Shown piece after piece: positions 36,160 to 43,895 of a DNA stretch of 48,745 bases. The notes below the pieces were generated by a model. That model worked only from the letters and a program-made list of their open reading frames with translations, was not told where the DNA came from and searched no databases. Position 1 is the first letter of the stretch. Every line of letters starts with the position of its first letter. The stretch is from Candidatus Trichofilum aggregatum. GTDB taxonomy: Bacteria; Chloroflexota; Anaerolineae; Promineifilales; Promineifilaceae. Made by a program: the position numbers and the translations under genes. The stretch is taken from assembly GCA_016716885.1 (NCBI GenBank), contig JADJUV010000078.1, positions 1-48,745 of the forward strand, read 5' to 3'.

Positions 36160-36681
36160 ATGAGGGACAATGAGGTCTATCTGATACTTGGCTCAAATAT
36201 TGACCGAGAACATAACTTACCTGCGGCCGCACGCTTGTTAGGTGAGATGACCAAACTGGTGGCTGTGTCATCCGTGTATGAGACAGCCCCAGTAGGGCTA
36301 ACAACCCAACCACCCTTTTTTAACGCGGCCGCGCACATCCACACACCCCTAACCCCCAGCGCCATCAAACAGACCATCATTCAGGTCATTGAAGAAAAAC
36401 TCCAGCGGGTACGTCTGGCGGATAAAAATGCTCCCCGCACGATTGATATAGATATTGTGTTGTTTAATTTGGAAATTTTGGAATACGAGGGTCGCCATCT
36501 GCCCGACCCCGACTTACTGCTTTTTGCTCATGTGGCTGTCCCCCTGGCGGAGTTAGCCCCCCACCTGAACCACCCCGAAACGGGTGAGACGATGAGTGAC
36601 ATAGCGGCAAGATTGGTCGCGGCCGCGGCTGACCCCCTCCTCCCCCGCCCCGACATACCCTTATCCCTCTTAAGCTCGTAG
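36160..36681 (+). CDS. folK: 6-hydroxymethyl-7,8-dihydropterin pyrophosphokinase
   Basis: 173 residues. 'YLILGSNIDREHNL' at the start, 'VSSVYETAPVG', 'PPFFNAAAHI' and 'APRTIDIDIVLFN' (metal-binding DIDI) followed by 'LPDPDL' are the HPPK landmarks. It transfers pyrophosphate from ATP to the pterin in folate synthesis. GGGGAG precedes the ATG. The gene is 14 bases after folB and is followed by a REP-like hairpin that may end transcription. Three GCGGCCGC copies, one within the substrate-binding 'FNAAAHI' segment. Confidence 0.96.
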   Translation: MRDNEVYLILGSNIDREHNLPAAARLLGEMTKLVAVSSVYETAPVGLTTQPPFFNAAAHIHTPLTPSAIKQTIIQVIEEKLQRVRLADKNAPRTIDIDIVLFNLEILEYEGRHLPDPDLLLFAHVAVPLAELAPHLNHPETGETMSDIAARLVAAAADPLLPRPDIPLSLLSS

Positions 36682-36731
36682 TGACCGCTTGAGCGGGCTA
36701 ACGTCAGCCCGCCAAAGCGGTCACTACAAAC
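36675..36731. repeat. REP-like inverted repeat, copy F
   Basis: CTCGTAGTGACCGCTTGAGCGGGCT / AGCCCGCCAAAGCGGTCACTACAAAC with a short loop. It overlaps the folK stop codon and lies between convergent genes. Confidence 0.85.
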
Positions 36732-36779
36732 AAAGTCTTTTACTTGACAACTGCAACAAGCCAACCGTTCCAATGAACC

Positions 36780-37727
36780 CTACCGGGTACTGGTAGGCTC
36801 AGGGGTGGCTGTGGCCTGAGAGAACTGGGTATTCTGGAACGTCAGCCGCCAGCCGCCAGCCTGTCCCCCTTCACTAACCGGGCAATTCTCCACCCGCAAA
36901 CCACTCACCGGCGGGCTTCCGGCCACAACAACCACACTATACGACACCTCGGGAACCATCGTAAAATCGCCATAACCCAAGCCCAATTCTGGCTTAAAAC
37001 CGGTGAAAAATCGGTCTGTGCCACTGTCCCAACTAACCAATAGTTCTACGCCCGGCAACTGTTCCAGGTTCACATCCAGGGTAATCACTTCAATGCGCGG
37101 AGCAGGTTTGTCCGGTTCACAAACACGCTCCTGGTTCAACAGACGATACACCGGCAACGCAGTTGGTGATGGGGTGATGGTCGGGGCAGGTGTCCAGGTT
37201 GGTGAAGGAGTAGATGTGGGCGATGGGGTAACGGTGGCGGTGGGCAGTAAGGTGGGGGTCGTGGATGGTTCTAACGTGGGGGTTGGTGTCGCCGAAGGCC
37301 GGAATTCCGGGGTGACAAAGAGGGCTACCGCCGGATCCGTTACCCCAAGTTGATCGGCCAGAAGGGCCAGCGGCCGCAACCGGGTTTCTGGCTCCCCCCG
37401 GCGCAAATAACGTTGGAGCAAATCGGCTACCGTTTGGCTGAGGGCGGGGTCTTCCAGCGCATTGCGCCGGCTCTCGGCTCGCGGCCAATTGCCGTCCTGG
37501 GCATAGTTTTGCGCCACCAGAAAAATGTAGGTCTCTTTGTAGCTGGCGCTTAACCGGGATGGCCCTACCAAAACATAAGCCACCGGACTGATGGCCCAGG
37601 CATAATACAAACCACCAGCCAGGCCCACAATCAGCCCCAGCAACAAAAGGCTGGCAATGCCTACGGCACTTAGAGCCGAGCCACCTCGTTTTTGGCGTCG
37701 TTCTTCATACCGTTGGCGTGCACTCAT
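36780..37727 (-). CDS. Membrane-anchored hypothetical protein with Thr/Pro-rich stalk
   Basis: 315 residues. A basic start (SARQRYEERRQKR) and a membrane helix (about 20-48) suggest a type II anchor. Residues about 55-140 are helical and contain a TPR-like pattern (YAQDGNWPRAESRRNALEDPALSQTVADLLQRY). A Thr/Pro/Ser stalk (about 143-193) precedes a beta-rich C-terminal domain. I cannot name the family, but the N-terminal anchor, helical unit and stalk are common in Chloroflexota surface proteins. One GCGGCCGC copy. It lies 98 bases after the SPT-like gene on the same strand. Confidence 0.65.
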   Translation of the reverse strand: MSARQRYEERRQKRGGSALSAVGIASLLLLGLIVGLAGGLYYAWAISPVAYVLVGPSRLSASYKETYIFLVAQNYAQDGNWPRAESRRNALEDPALSQTVADLLQRYLRRGEPETRLRPLALLADQLGVTDPAVALFVTPEFRPSATPTPTLEPSTTPTLLPTATVTPSPTSTPSPTWTPAPTITPSPTALPVYRLLNQERVCEPDKPAPRIEVITLDVNLEQLPGVELLVSWDSGTDRFFTGFKPELGLGYGDFTMVPEVSYSVVVVAGSPPVSGLRVENCPVSEGGQAGGWRLTFQNTQFSQATATPEPTSTR

Positions 37728-37825
37728 AGGGAAAGATCAGGTCAACTGGGAGTGGTTTGGAGTGGAGACTTTAGTCGGAACGTCTCCGGCTGAAGCCTCG
37801 ACTCCTGATTGTAGAGCCATGTTTT

Positions 37826-39019
37826 TTAGGCCGGAATCAACCCTAATTGCCGTCCGGTGGTGCCCAAAATATCTAGGGCACGATCCAGTTGTTCGCTGGT
37901 GTGGGTAGCCATGTAGCTGGTGCGGAGCAATGATTGGCCTGTCGGCACCGCCGGTGATACCACCGGATTGGTATACAGACCTTTTTCAAACAACATTTTC
38001 CAGGTTAACAAGGTGGGATTATCTTCACCAATGATAATAGGAATGATGGGCGAATTAGCATGACCGGTATTAAAGCCCAGTTCTTTCAATCCTTTTGACA
38101 TCTTAGCCGTGTTATCCCACAGTTGCTCCACATGTTCTGGCTCATTTTCCATGATGTCTAACGCGGCGATAACGGCCATGACGTTATGAGCGGGCAGGCT
38201 GGCACTAAAGATGAGGGAGCGGGCGTGATGTTTGATGTAATGAATAATGGCTTCGTCACCAGCCACAAAACCGCCAATGGAGGCGAAGGATTTGCTGAAT
38301 GTGCCCATAATCAGGTCTACCTGATCGGTGAGGCCAAAGTGCGCGGCCGCGCCCCGGCCATTACCCAACACCCCTACCGCATGAGCATCATCCACATAGA
38401 TGCGGGCACCGTATTTTTTACAGATAGCCACAATCTGGTCTAAGGGGGCGATTTCGCCACTCATACTGTACAACCCATCAACAATGACCATTTTGCCCCC
38501 ATCTTCAGGGACAGATTTGAGCACCGTTTCCAGGTGTTTCATATCATTGTGCCGAAACCGCTTAAACGTGCCAAAACCCAGACGGCAGGCATCTACAATG
38601 CTGGCGTGATTCTCTTTGTCACAAATCACATAATCATTCGGCCCAATCAGGCTAGAGATAGCGCCTAAATTGGCCTGCATACCAGTGCTGAAAACCAGCG
38701 CCGCTTCCTTGCCCACAAAATTTGCCAGACGTGCTTCTAATTCGTGATGCAAACGCAGTGTGCCATTCAGAAAACGGGAGCCAGTACAGCTGGTGCCATA
38801 TTGATCGACGGCTAACTTGGTGGCTTCCCGCACCTTGGGATGGGTGGTTAAACCCAGATAATTATTGGAGCCAATCATCAAAACAGATCGGCCATTGACC
38901 ATAACCTCAGTCCCCTCTGTACCTTCCAGGGGCAAAAAATACGGGTATAACCCCAACGCACGGGCGTCCCGTTCTCTGGTCAGGTGGGGGTTATCATAAC
39001 ATTTTGCAAAGATGTCCAT
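37826..39019 (-). CDS. Alpha-oxoamine synthase (serine palmitoyltransferase / KBL-like)
   Basis: 397 residues, PLP fold type I. 'YPYFLPLEGTEGTEVMVNG', 'MIGSNNYLGLTTHP', 'GTSCTGSRFLNGTLRLHHELE', 'HASIVDACRLG', 'VDDAHAVGVLG' and the lysine-bearing 'GTFSKSFASIGGFV' define the alpha-oxoamine synthase family. The N-terminal pattern is closest to bacterial serine palmitoyltransferases as I recall them from Bacteroidota, but glycine C-acetyltransferase (kbl) and BioF share most of it. It condenses an amino acid with an acyl-CoA. No neighbour settles which; a threonine aldolase, not a threonine dehydrogenase, is elsewhere in the window. Confidence 0.88.
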   Translation of the reverse strand: MDIFAKCYDNPHLTRERDARALGLYPYFLPLEGTEGTEVMVNGRSVLMIGSNNYLGLTTHPKVREATKLAVDQYGTSCTGSRFLNGTLRLHHELEARLANFVGKEAALVFSTGMQANLGAISSLIGPNDYVICDKENHASIVDACRLGFGTFKRFRHNDMKHLETVLKSVPEDGGKMVIVDGLYSMSGEIAPLDQIVAICKKYGARIYVDDAHAVGVLGNGRGAAAHFGLTDQVDLIMGTFSKSFASIGGFVAGDEAIIHYIKHHARSLIFSASLPAHNVMAVIAALDIMENEPEHVEQLWDNTAKMSKGLKELGFNTGHANSPIIPIIIGEDNPTLLTWKMLFEKGLYTNPVVSPAVPTGQSLLRTSYMATHTSEQLDRALDILGTTGRQLGLIPA

Positions 39020-39142
39020 AGTTTTCTCCTCATCTTAAAACGTGCCGAGCGGATTGTATGCCTTGCGTTATTTCAAGTCAAGGTAAGGGGAGGTTGAGGC
39101 TGACTAGCTGACAGGCTGACTAGCTGACAAGCTCTCCTGGTC

Positions 39143-39553
39143 TCAGCCCAGACCTTCGCGGGAGACGATGCGGGGCCAGATGTGGGTGGCGAAGGCGATG
39201 ACCGCGGCCGCTTGTAATACGCGCCCTAGCAGGAGCCAAGATGGGGGCAAACCCAACCAGCCGGTCAAAATGACCAGCCAGACGCCGCTATTCAAGAAGA
39301 AGTAAGCCAGCCAGACGCCGCGATTATCCCCACGACCCCCTTGCCAGTAGCGGGGCAAAATCCAGTAGGCCACCCCCAGGGCCAACTGCACCGTCCAACC
39401 CACCAGCAAAAGCTCCATGTGGGCGGGCAGTAGACGCCACAAGACGGGGTAGAAGGGCACACCTTTGTTGGCTAACATGAGAGCGCCAAAAGTGAACCCG
39501 AGGACCAGGTGGATGAGGGCGGTTTTGACGAAGAGGCGGGTGAGGGGCGGCAT
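39143..39553 (-). CDS. Four-helix membrane protein resembling part of COX1 (paralogue 1)
   Basis: 136 residues from ATG 39553. Four membrane helices. 'PAHMELLLVGWTVQLALGVAYWILPR' resembles the second helix of heme-copper oxidase subunit I, with a His that in true COX1 binds heme. It is clearly homologous to the next gene upstream (same 'LTRxFxKTA' start, same 'H..LLVGW..QL..GVxYW..P' core), a tandem duplication. One base separates the two reading frames. Function unknown; a small quinone-, heme- or NO-related membrane protein is possible. An extended upstream frame to 39697 overlaps the neighbour and is rejected. Confidence 0.75.
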   Translation of the reverse strand: MPPLTRLFVKTALIHLVLGFTFGALMLANKGVPFYPVLWRLLPAHMELLLVGWTVQLALGVAYWILPRYWQGGRGDNRGVWLAYFFLNSGVWLVILTGWLGLPPSWLLLGRVLQAAAVIAFATHIWPRIVSREGLG

Positions 39554-39554
39554 G

Positions 39555-40001
39555 TCAGGCCTTGTTTTCCTGGCGGCGACGCGGCCCTGGTTTGACCCGT
39601 CCCCAGCTATTGATGACGAAGCAGAGTCCGCCGAGCCATTGTAGCAGGGCGGACAATACCAGGAGCCAGCCCCAGATGGTCTGCGGCCGCAAGCCATTGG
39701 CTGGTTCGGCCATGATCCGTAAGGCCAACCCCAGGTTCAACAAAATGTAGGTGGCCCAACCCAACCGTTCGCTGCCCCGTGGTTGCTCCTTGTTTAAGAT
39801 GGGAAACATCCAATACACCACCCCAAAGATGAGTTGGGTGATCCAGCCGACCAGGAAGGCGTGAAAATAGACAGGCCCAAGCCCATTGACCAGGGCGGGC
39901 AAGGTCCAGATGGCGCGGGCCGCCAGAATGGCGCCAATAAGTAGCGCGGCCGCGAGGTAAAACATGGCGGTCTTAATAAAAAATCGGGTGAGACGAGGCA
40001 T
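39555..40001 (-). CDS. Four-helix membrane protein resembling part of COX1 (paralogue 2)
   Basis: 148 residues, four membrane helices and a basic cytoplasmic tail (KPGPRRRQENKA). 'VYFHAFLVGWITQLIFGVVYWMFP' is the same heme-copper-oxidase-like helix as in the downstream paralogue and resembles what some databases label cbb3-type subunit I in this phylum (recalled, not checked). It starts three bases after the stop of the 417-codon gene and one base before the next gene, so three proteins are translated as a unit. Two GCGGCCGC copies. Confidence 0.75.
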   Translation of the reverse strand: MPRLTRFFIKTAMFYLAAALLIGAILAARAIWTLPALVNGLGPVYFHAFLVGWITQLIFGVVYWMFPILNKEQPRGSERLGWATYILLNLGLALRIMAEPANGLRPQTIWGWLLVLSALLQWLGGLCFVINSWGRVKPGPRRRQENKA

Positions 40002-40004
40002 AAG

Positions 40005-41249
40005 TTAACTTTGTGACCTGTGGGGAGGGCGTCCCATCAACTCGAGCAAAATGACCAACACCGGAATCAAGGTGACAATGGCCGCCAGCCATAAAACCCA
40101 CAACCCACTCCAGGCTTCCGGCCAGAGCCGGGTAAGGGGGATGAGGCTGACGACAATGAGGATAACGCCAATGGTAAAGGCTCGCCAGCTTTTTAGAGGG
40201 TGAAATGGCCAGGTTTCGTTCGCGGCCGCAACCAGCCCCAACGTCACAAATCCCAACAGCAACCAATGCAAATAACTGATCCGCAGGTTCATGCGTTCCG
40301 CCCAGCGGGCGATTACAGGCAAGGCAATGCCAATCTCGGCGATGGCCCGCAACATCAAGAAGAAGAGTGGTACAGTCCAAAGTGACCAGCGGTTGGTGGA
40401 GGGACGCGGCCGCAACAACCACCCCTGCATCAGCAAAGCTACGCCAACTAAAACACCGCCCAAACCAGCCACCGCCCGCACGGCTGGCGGAACCAATCCC
40501 ACAGGGATGGTGAGCAAAAAAGTAACGGGCAAACCGATGATGAGCAGGGTGAGGGCCTGGGTCGCGGCCGCGGATCGGCCCAAATCGGGTCGTGATACGG
40601 TCGCCAGCCCCAACAAGGCCAATACCATCCAGCCATCGGCAAATAAATCGAGAAACAGATGGGTGAAGGCCTGTGTGATAAACAACGAATCAATGCCCAG
40701 TCGCCCGGCCATCGCCACGCCCCAGCCACCCAATGAAGCCAGAACCAGGAACGCGGCCGCGGCATCCCACAGTTTAAGCGGCAAAACACGGGGCGCCCGC
40801 CAGGTCGTCTTCACATACGCCCAGACAAAACCATACCAGGCAAAGGTGTTCAAACTACCAATCACCGCCGCCAACGGCAAACGGGCCGAACCCACCACCA
40901 CGGGTTGATAGCCAAACAGCAAAAAGAACGGGTAAGCCGCCAATCCCAGAACCAACGCGCCCACAATAGGCCAACGGAACCGGCGCACAGGCACATCCCA
41001 ACTATCCGGCAGCACCTCTGGCAGACGGGCCACCACCAGCGCCATGAGGGCGGGCGTCACCCAACTAAAGTACATCAGGTGCGAATGGGCATGGCGCACA
41101 TTGGTCAAAGCCAACCCCCAGGGCAAACCCAGCACCAAACCAAACCGGTACAAGGCCCCCGTTGTGCCCGCCACCACAAAACAGGCCAAGGCCGCCAGCC
41201 AATAGCGGGTCAAAACAGGGGGCCTGCTAACATCATTACTATGTGTCAT
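40005..41249 (-). CDS. Twelve-helix membrane protein with conserved His, COX1/NnrS-like
   Basis: 414 residues from ATG 41249, chosen for AGGTGA just upstream (a GTG at 41258 is possible). About 12 hydrophobic helices. Helix 2 has 'NVRHAHSHLMYFSWVTPALMAL', placing several His as in heme-binding helix 2 of oxidase subunit I or NnrS-like proteins. Further His lie in 'FTHLFLDLFADGW' and 'SYLHWLLLGFV'. The true heme-copper catalytic set (HPEVY-like motif) is not visible, so it is not a functional oxidase subunit. It heads the three-gene operon with the two mini COX1-like proteins. Five GCGGCCGC copies. Function unknown. Confidence 0.75.
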   Translation of the reverse strand: MTHSNDVSRPPVLTRYWLAALACFVVAGTTGALYRFGLVLGLPWGLALTNVRHAHSHLMYFSWVTPALMALVVARLPEVLPDSWDVPVRRFRWPIVGALVLGLAAYPFFLLFGYQPVVVGSARLPLAAVIGSLNTFAWYGFVWAYVKTTWRAPRVLPLKLWDAAAAFLVLASLGGWGVAMAGRLGIDSLFITQAFTHLFLDLFADGWMVLALLGLATVSRPDLGRSAAATQALTLLIIGLPVTFLLTIPVGLVPPAVRAVAGLGGVLVGVALLMQGWLLRPRPSTNRWSLWTVPLFFLMLRAIAEIGIALPVIARWAERMNLRISYLHWLLLGFVTLGLVAAANETWPFHPLKSWRAFTIGVILIVVSLIPLTRLWPEAWSGLWVLWLAAIVTLIPVLVILLELMGRPPHRSQS

Positions 41250-41473
41250 TGATTTCACCTACGTGTATTCTTTGTGACGATAACGGCTAAACATCTATCG
41301 CATTATCCGCAAAGTGTGGCAAAAATAAGCGATTCTGTCTTTGTGCCAGCGCAAACAACGACTGTCGAAAATCACGGGACAAGGGTACAAGTGGTAATTG
41401 GTCAGTCCAGAGAAAGTGTTATGCCAGTTTAGTACCTGACGAGTCAACTTCTTGTACAGATGGTAAGAAGTTT

Positions 41474-41684
41474 AACCGCAGATTTTGGGGATTAACGCAG
41501 ATTCTTTAATCAGCGAAAATCGGCGTTAATCTGCGGATAAATTTTCTGGTTTGGGTATAGTGGATTAAGGGTTTCTGGTTCATCAACAGGTTTTAGAAAT
41601 TGAAAGGAACGGATTAGAAGCGACCTCTGGAAAATCCGTTTGTTTCCTTAATCCGTTGATGTAACCAACCGAACGGTTACGCAC
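41474..41684. repeat. Intergenic repeats: CTGCGGAT inverted repeat and dispersed element copy 2
   Basis: CCGCAGATTTTGGGGATTAACGC... pairs with GCGTTAATCTGCGG (about 41477-41537). At 41591-41684 lies the uninterrupted copy of the element split at 35471-35660; its own ends (AGGAACGGATT / AATCCGTT...) are inverted. The 41250-41726 spacer otherwise contains the Shine-Dalgarno AAAAAGGAAC of the next gene and no other gene. Confidence 0.75.
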
Positions 41685-41726
41685 ACGTCTTAAACTTACG
41701 GGTTCAGGTAAAAAAGGAACAAACAA

Positions 41727-42728
41727 ATGAACATAATTGATAGCGTTTACGGTTCGGTCACGATTGATGAACCGGTTTTACTGGCTTTGATGGACTCTGC
41801 GGCGGTGCAGCGGCTCAAAGGGGTATTACAGCATGGCATCAGTGGCCTGATTGGTATCACCAGCCCGACGAGCCGCTTTGACCATTCGGTAGGGGCTATG
41901 CTCCTGGTGAGGCGGTTGGGGGCCACCGTTGAGGAGCAGATTGCCGCCCTGTTGCATGATGTCAGTCACACCGCCTTCAGCCATGTCATTGATTATGTCT
42001 TTGACGGCCATGACGACCAGAGTTATCACGACCGGGAAAAGGAGCGTTATCTGATGCAAACGGAGTTACCGGCGTTGCTGGCTGATTTTGGGTATGAGTG
42101 GCGCTTGTTTCTGCACGAAGAAGATTTTCCCCTACTTGAGCAACCGTCCCCTCACTTGTGTGCTGACCGGGTGGATTATTTTCTGCGTGACGCGCAGGAT
42201 TTGGGTCTGGCCTCTGCTGATGAGGTAGCCTGGGCCTTATCTCATCTGGTGGTTGGTCAAGGTCGGATGGCCGTGGCGGATGTCGCGGCCGCGTCCTGGC
42301 TGGCTCACACCTTCATCAAAGCCGATGATGCCAGTTGGTCTAACTTCCGCGAAGTAGGCATTTATGAGCTAACCGCCCAGGCCATCAAACGAGGGTTGAC
42401 CGTGGGTGCGATTGGGGATGCCGATATTTGGGGCACGGACGCGGCCGCGTGGCACAAGCTACACCAACACCCAGACAGCCAGCTACAGGATCAGCTTCGT
42501 CTCGTCAATACACACACCCGCTTCATCTGGGACGCAGATAACCCCACTTTTACCCTCAGCACCAAAATCCGCACCATTGACCCGGATGTGCTGGGTGAAG
42601 ATGGTCGTTTGCGGCCGCTGTCCAGCCTTGATCCTACCTTCGCCCAGCACCGGGCCGACTATCTGGCCCGCAAACAAGGCAAATGGCCTATGCGGGTGGT
42701 GGGTGACGTCGTCCATACTGTACTATAA
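41727..42728 (+). CDS. HD-domain phosphohydrolase
   Basis: 333 residues. The metal-binding set is present: 'RFDHSVGAMLLVRRLG' (H), 'ALLHDVSHTAFSHVIDYVF' (HD) and a distal Asp in 'ADRVDYFLRDA'. This is the pattern of SAMHD1/dGTPase-like HD proteins, which cleave nucleotides, but the substrate is not determined. AAAAAGGAAC precedes the ATG. Three GCGGCCGC copies at 42285, 42441 and 42611 encode AAA, AAA and 'LRPLS'. The gene is followed by REP-like hairpin G, which is likely to act as a transcript end. Confidence 0.88.
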   Translation: MNIIDSVYGSVTIDEPVLLALMDSAAVQRLKGVLQHGISGLIGITSPTSRFDHSVGAMLLVRRLGATVEEQIAALLHDVSHTAFSHVIDYVFDGHDDQSYHDREKERYLMQTELPALLADFGYEWRLFLHEEDFPLLEQPSPHLCADRVDYFLRDAQDLGLASADEVAWALSHLVVGQGRMAVADVAAASWLAHTFIKADDASWSNFREVGIYELTAQAIKRGLTVGAIGDADIWGTDAAAWHKLHQHPDSQLQDQLRLVNTHTRFIWDADNPTFTLSTKIRTIDPDVLGEDGRLRPLSSLDPTFAQHRADYLARKQGKWPMRVVGDVVHTVL

Positions 42729-42731
42729 AAG

Positions 42732-42795
42732 ATTTGTTTGTAGTGACCGCTTTAGCGGGCTGGTGTTAGCCCGCTAAAGCGGTCACTACGAACCA
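42732..42795. repeat. REP-like inverted repeat, copy G
   Basis: TTTGTTTGTAGTGACCGCTT... with the complementary arm ...AAGCGGTCACTACGAACCAA, short loop TGGTGTT. One end has TTTGTAG, the other TTCGTAG, showing two end types within the family. Confidence 0.88.
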
Positions 42796-42824
42796 AGACC
42801 CCAAACAACTATAGCAACTGGAGT

Positions 42825-42871
42825 TTGTCGCCGGAAACCCCACCCTAACCCCGCCCCCAGGGCGGGAACTT
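42825..42871. repeat. GC-rich dispersed hairpin, copy 2 (inverted relative to 23691)
   Basis: TTGTCGCCGGAAACCCCACC...GGGCGGGAACTT is the reverse complement, with small changes, of 23691-23740. The spacer 42729-43163 holds this, the REP copy, a G21 tract and a promoter, but no gene. Confidence 0.7.
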
Positions 42872-42976
42872 CTAACGTGCCGGTTTTGAGCGGGGCTGAG
42901 CAGCCTGGTATTGGCCCTTCCCAGCGGGAAGGAAGAAGGGGATAGGATCCTACCCGTTTAAAGTTTAATCAACAAA

Positions 42977-42997
42977 GGGGGGGGGGGGGGGGGGGGG
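42977..42997. repeat. Homopolymer of 21 G
   Basis: Twenty-one consecutive G followed by CCGCCCGGGG. It is intergenic, upstream of the RNA-ligase-like gene. As with the G34 tract, slippage or sequencing artefact are both possible. Confidence 0.9.
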
Positions 42998-43095
42998 CCG
43001 CCCGGGGAAAGGGTCAGGGGATGGGTCTTCCGACTAAACGGGCTAAGGAGTTGTGTAAAGCTGTATGCGTTGACTTTGGAAAAACCCTGTACGAT

Positions 43096-43125
43096 CTGAC
43101 CCGCATCACCACTATCTGCTATACT
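43096..43125 (+). promoter_or_regulatory. Possible promoter of the LigT-like gene
   Basis: CTGACC (43096-43101), an 18-base spacer and TATACT (43120-43125). The ATG at 43164 is 39 bases downstream with AAGGAG before it. The -35 is weak. Confidence 0.4.
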
Positions 43126-43163
43126 CTTTGCGTACCTTGCAGAATCGCAAAAAGGAGCGAGTT

Positions 43164-43760
43164 ATGTATTCAGGCCGAGGGATTAGCCTGCGCAGTCCTA
43201 GACCGATGGAGAAGTTTGGCATCGTTTATCTGTTACCCAAAGAGGCCCGTGATTATCATGAAAAGTTGTGTTTGGAAATTGAGAAGGAATTTGGTTTAAC
43301 GGGCAACACTCAATTTACCTCACCCTCGCACATTACCATGAAATATCGTTTTGCCTCGCCCAACATCAGGGCCGTGCAAGGCATCTTAGACGATTTCACC
43401 CGCTCGCAAGCCAAGACGGCCTGGTCGCTGGATGGGTTTGCCCATTTTGTTCATCCCGGCAATCGCGTCATCTTTATTGATGTGAAGCCATCCCCCGCCA
43501 CCCGACTCGCTCATGCCCGCCTTCTGGGGCAACTCAAACAGCTTGATTGGATGGAATGGAACTCCTTTGACGGCGATAATTTGCATTATCATGTCACTGT
43601 GGCGAATCAGGGGCTGACGGCTCAGAATTTTGACGCGGTCTGGCAATTTGTGAAACAGAAACAGCGGCCGCGTTTTGACCTCTGCCTCGACAATCTCACC
43701 CTGCTCAAAATTGAAGCCGAACATCATACCGTTTACCGGCGCTATCGCTTCCGCTCCTGA
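43164..43760 (+). CDS. 2H phosphoesterase / LigT-like 2'-5' RNA ligase family protein
   Basis: 198 residues from ATG 43164 (AAGGAG seven bases upstream; a TTG at 43128 is less likely). Both catalytic HxT motifs are seen: 'SHITMKYRF' near residue 56 and 'LHYHVTVAN' near 146. 2H enzymes open or form cyclic phosphodiesters in RNA or nucleotides; members named RNA ligases often act as cyclic phosphodiesterases. The substrate cannot be told. The protein is of normal length. One GCGGCCGC copy (43664) encodes 'RPR'. A REP-like hairpin follows the stop. Confidence 0.88.
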   Translation: MYSGRGISLRSPRPMEKFGIVYLLPKEARDYHEKLCLEIEKEFGLTGNTQFTSPSHITMKYRFASPNIRAVQGILDDFTRSQAKTAWSLDGFAHFVHPGNRVIFIDVKPSPATRLAHARLLGQLKQLDWMEWNSFDGDNLHYHVTVANQGLTAQNFDAVWQFVKQKQRPRFDLCLDNLTLLKIEAEHHTVYRRYRFRS

Positions 43761-43787
43761 TAACAAGTGCTTTCAGCAAAAAGAGCT

Positions 43788-43850
43788 TGGTTCGTAGTGA
43801 CCGCTTTAGCGGGCTAACGCCAGCCCGCTAAAGCGGTCACTACGAACGAA
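43788..43850. repeat. REP-like inverted repeat, copy H
   Basis: GGTTCGTAGTGACCGCTTTA... and the complementary arm ...AAGCGGTCACTACGAACGAA around a short loop. Perfect arms of about 25 bases. It is the TTCGTAG end type on both sides. Confidence 0.9.
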
Positions 43851-43895
43851 ATAACTCCCGTTGACCGACTACCCTTCATACCAGGGCAATCCCCT

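Noticed and set aside
40905..41252. Plus-strand frame of 115 codons rich in His and Gln
   Set aside because: It is antisense to the start of the 12-helix membrane protein, has no Shine-Dalgarno and shows shadow-frame composition.
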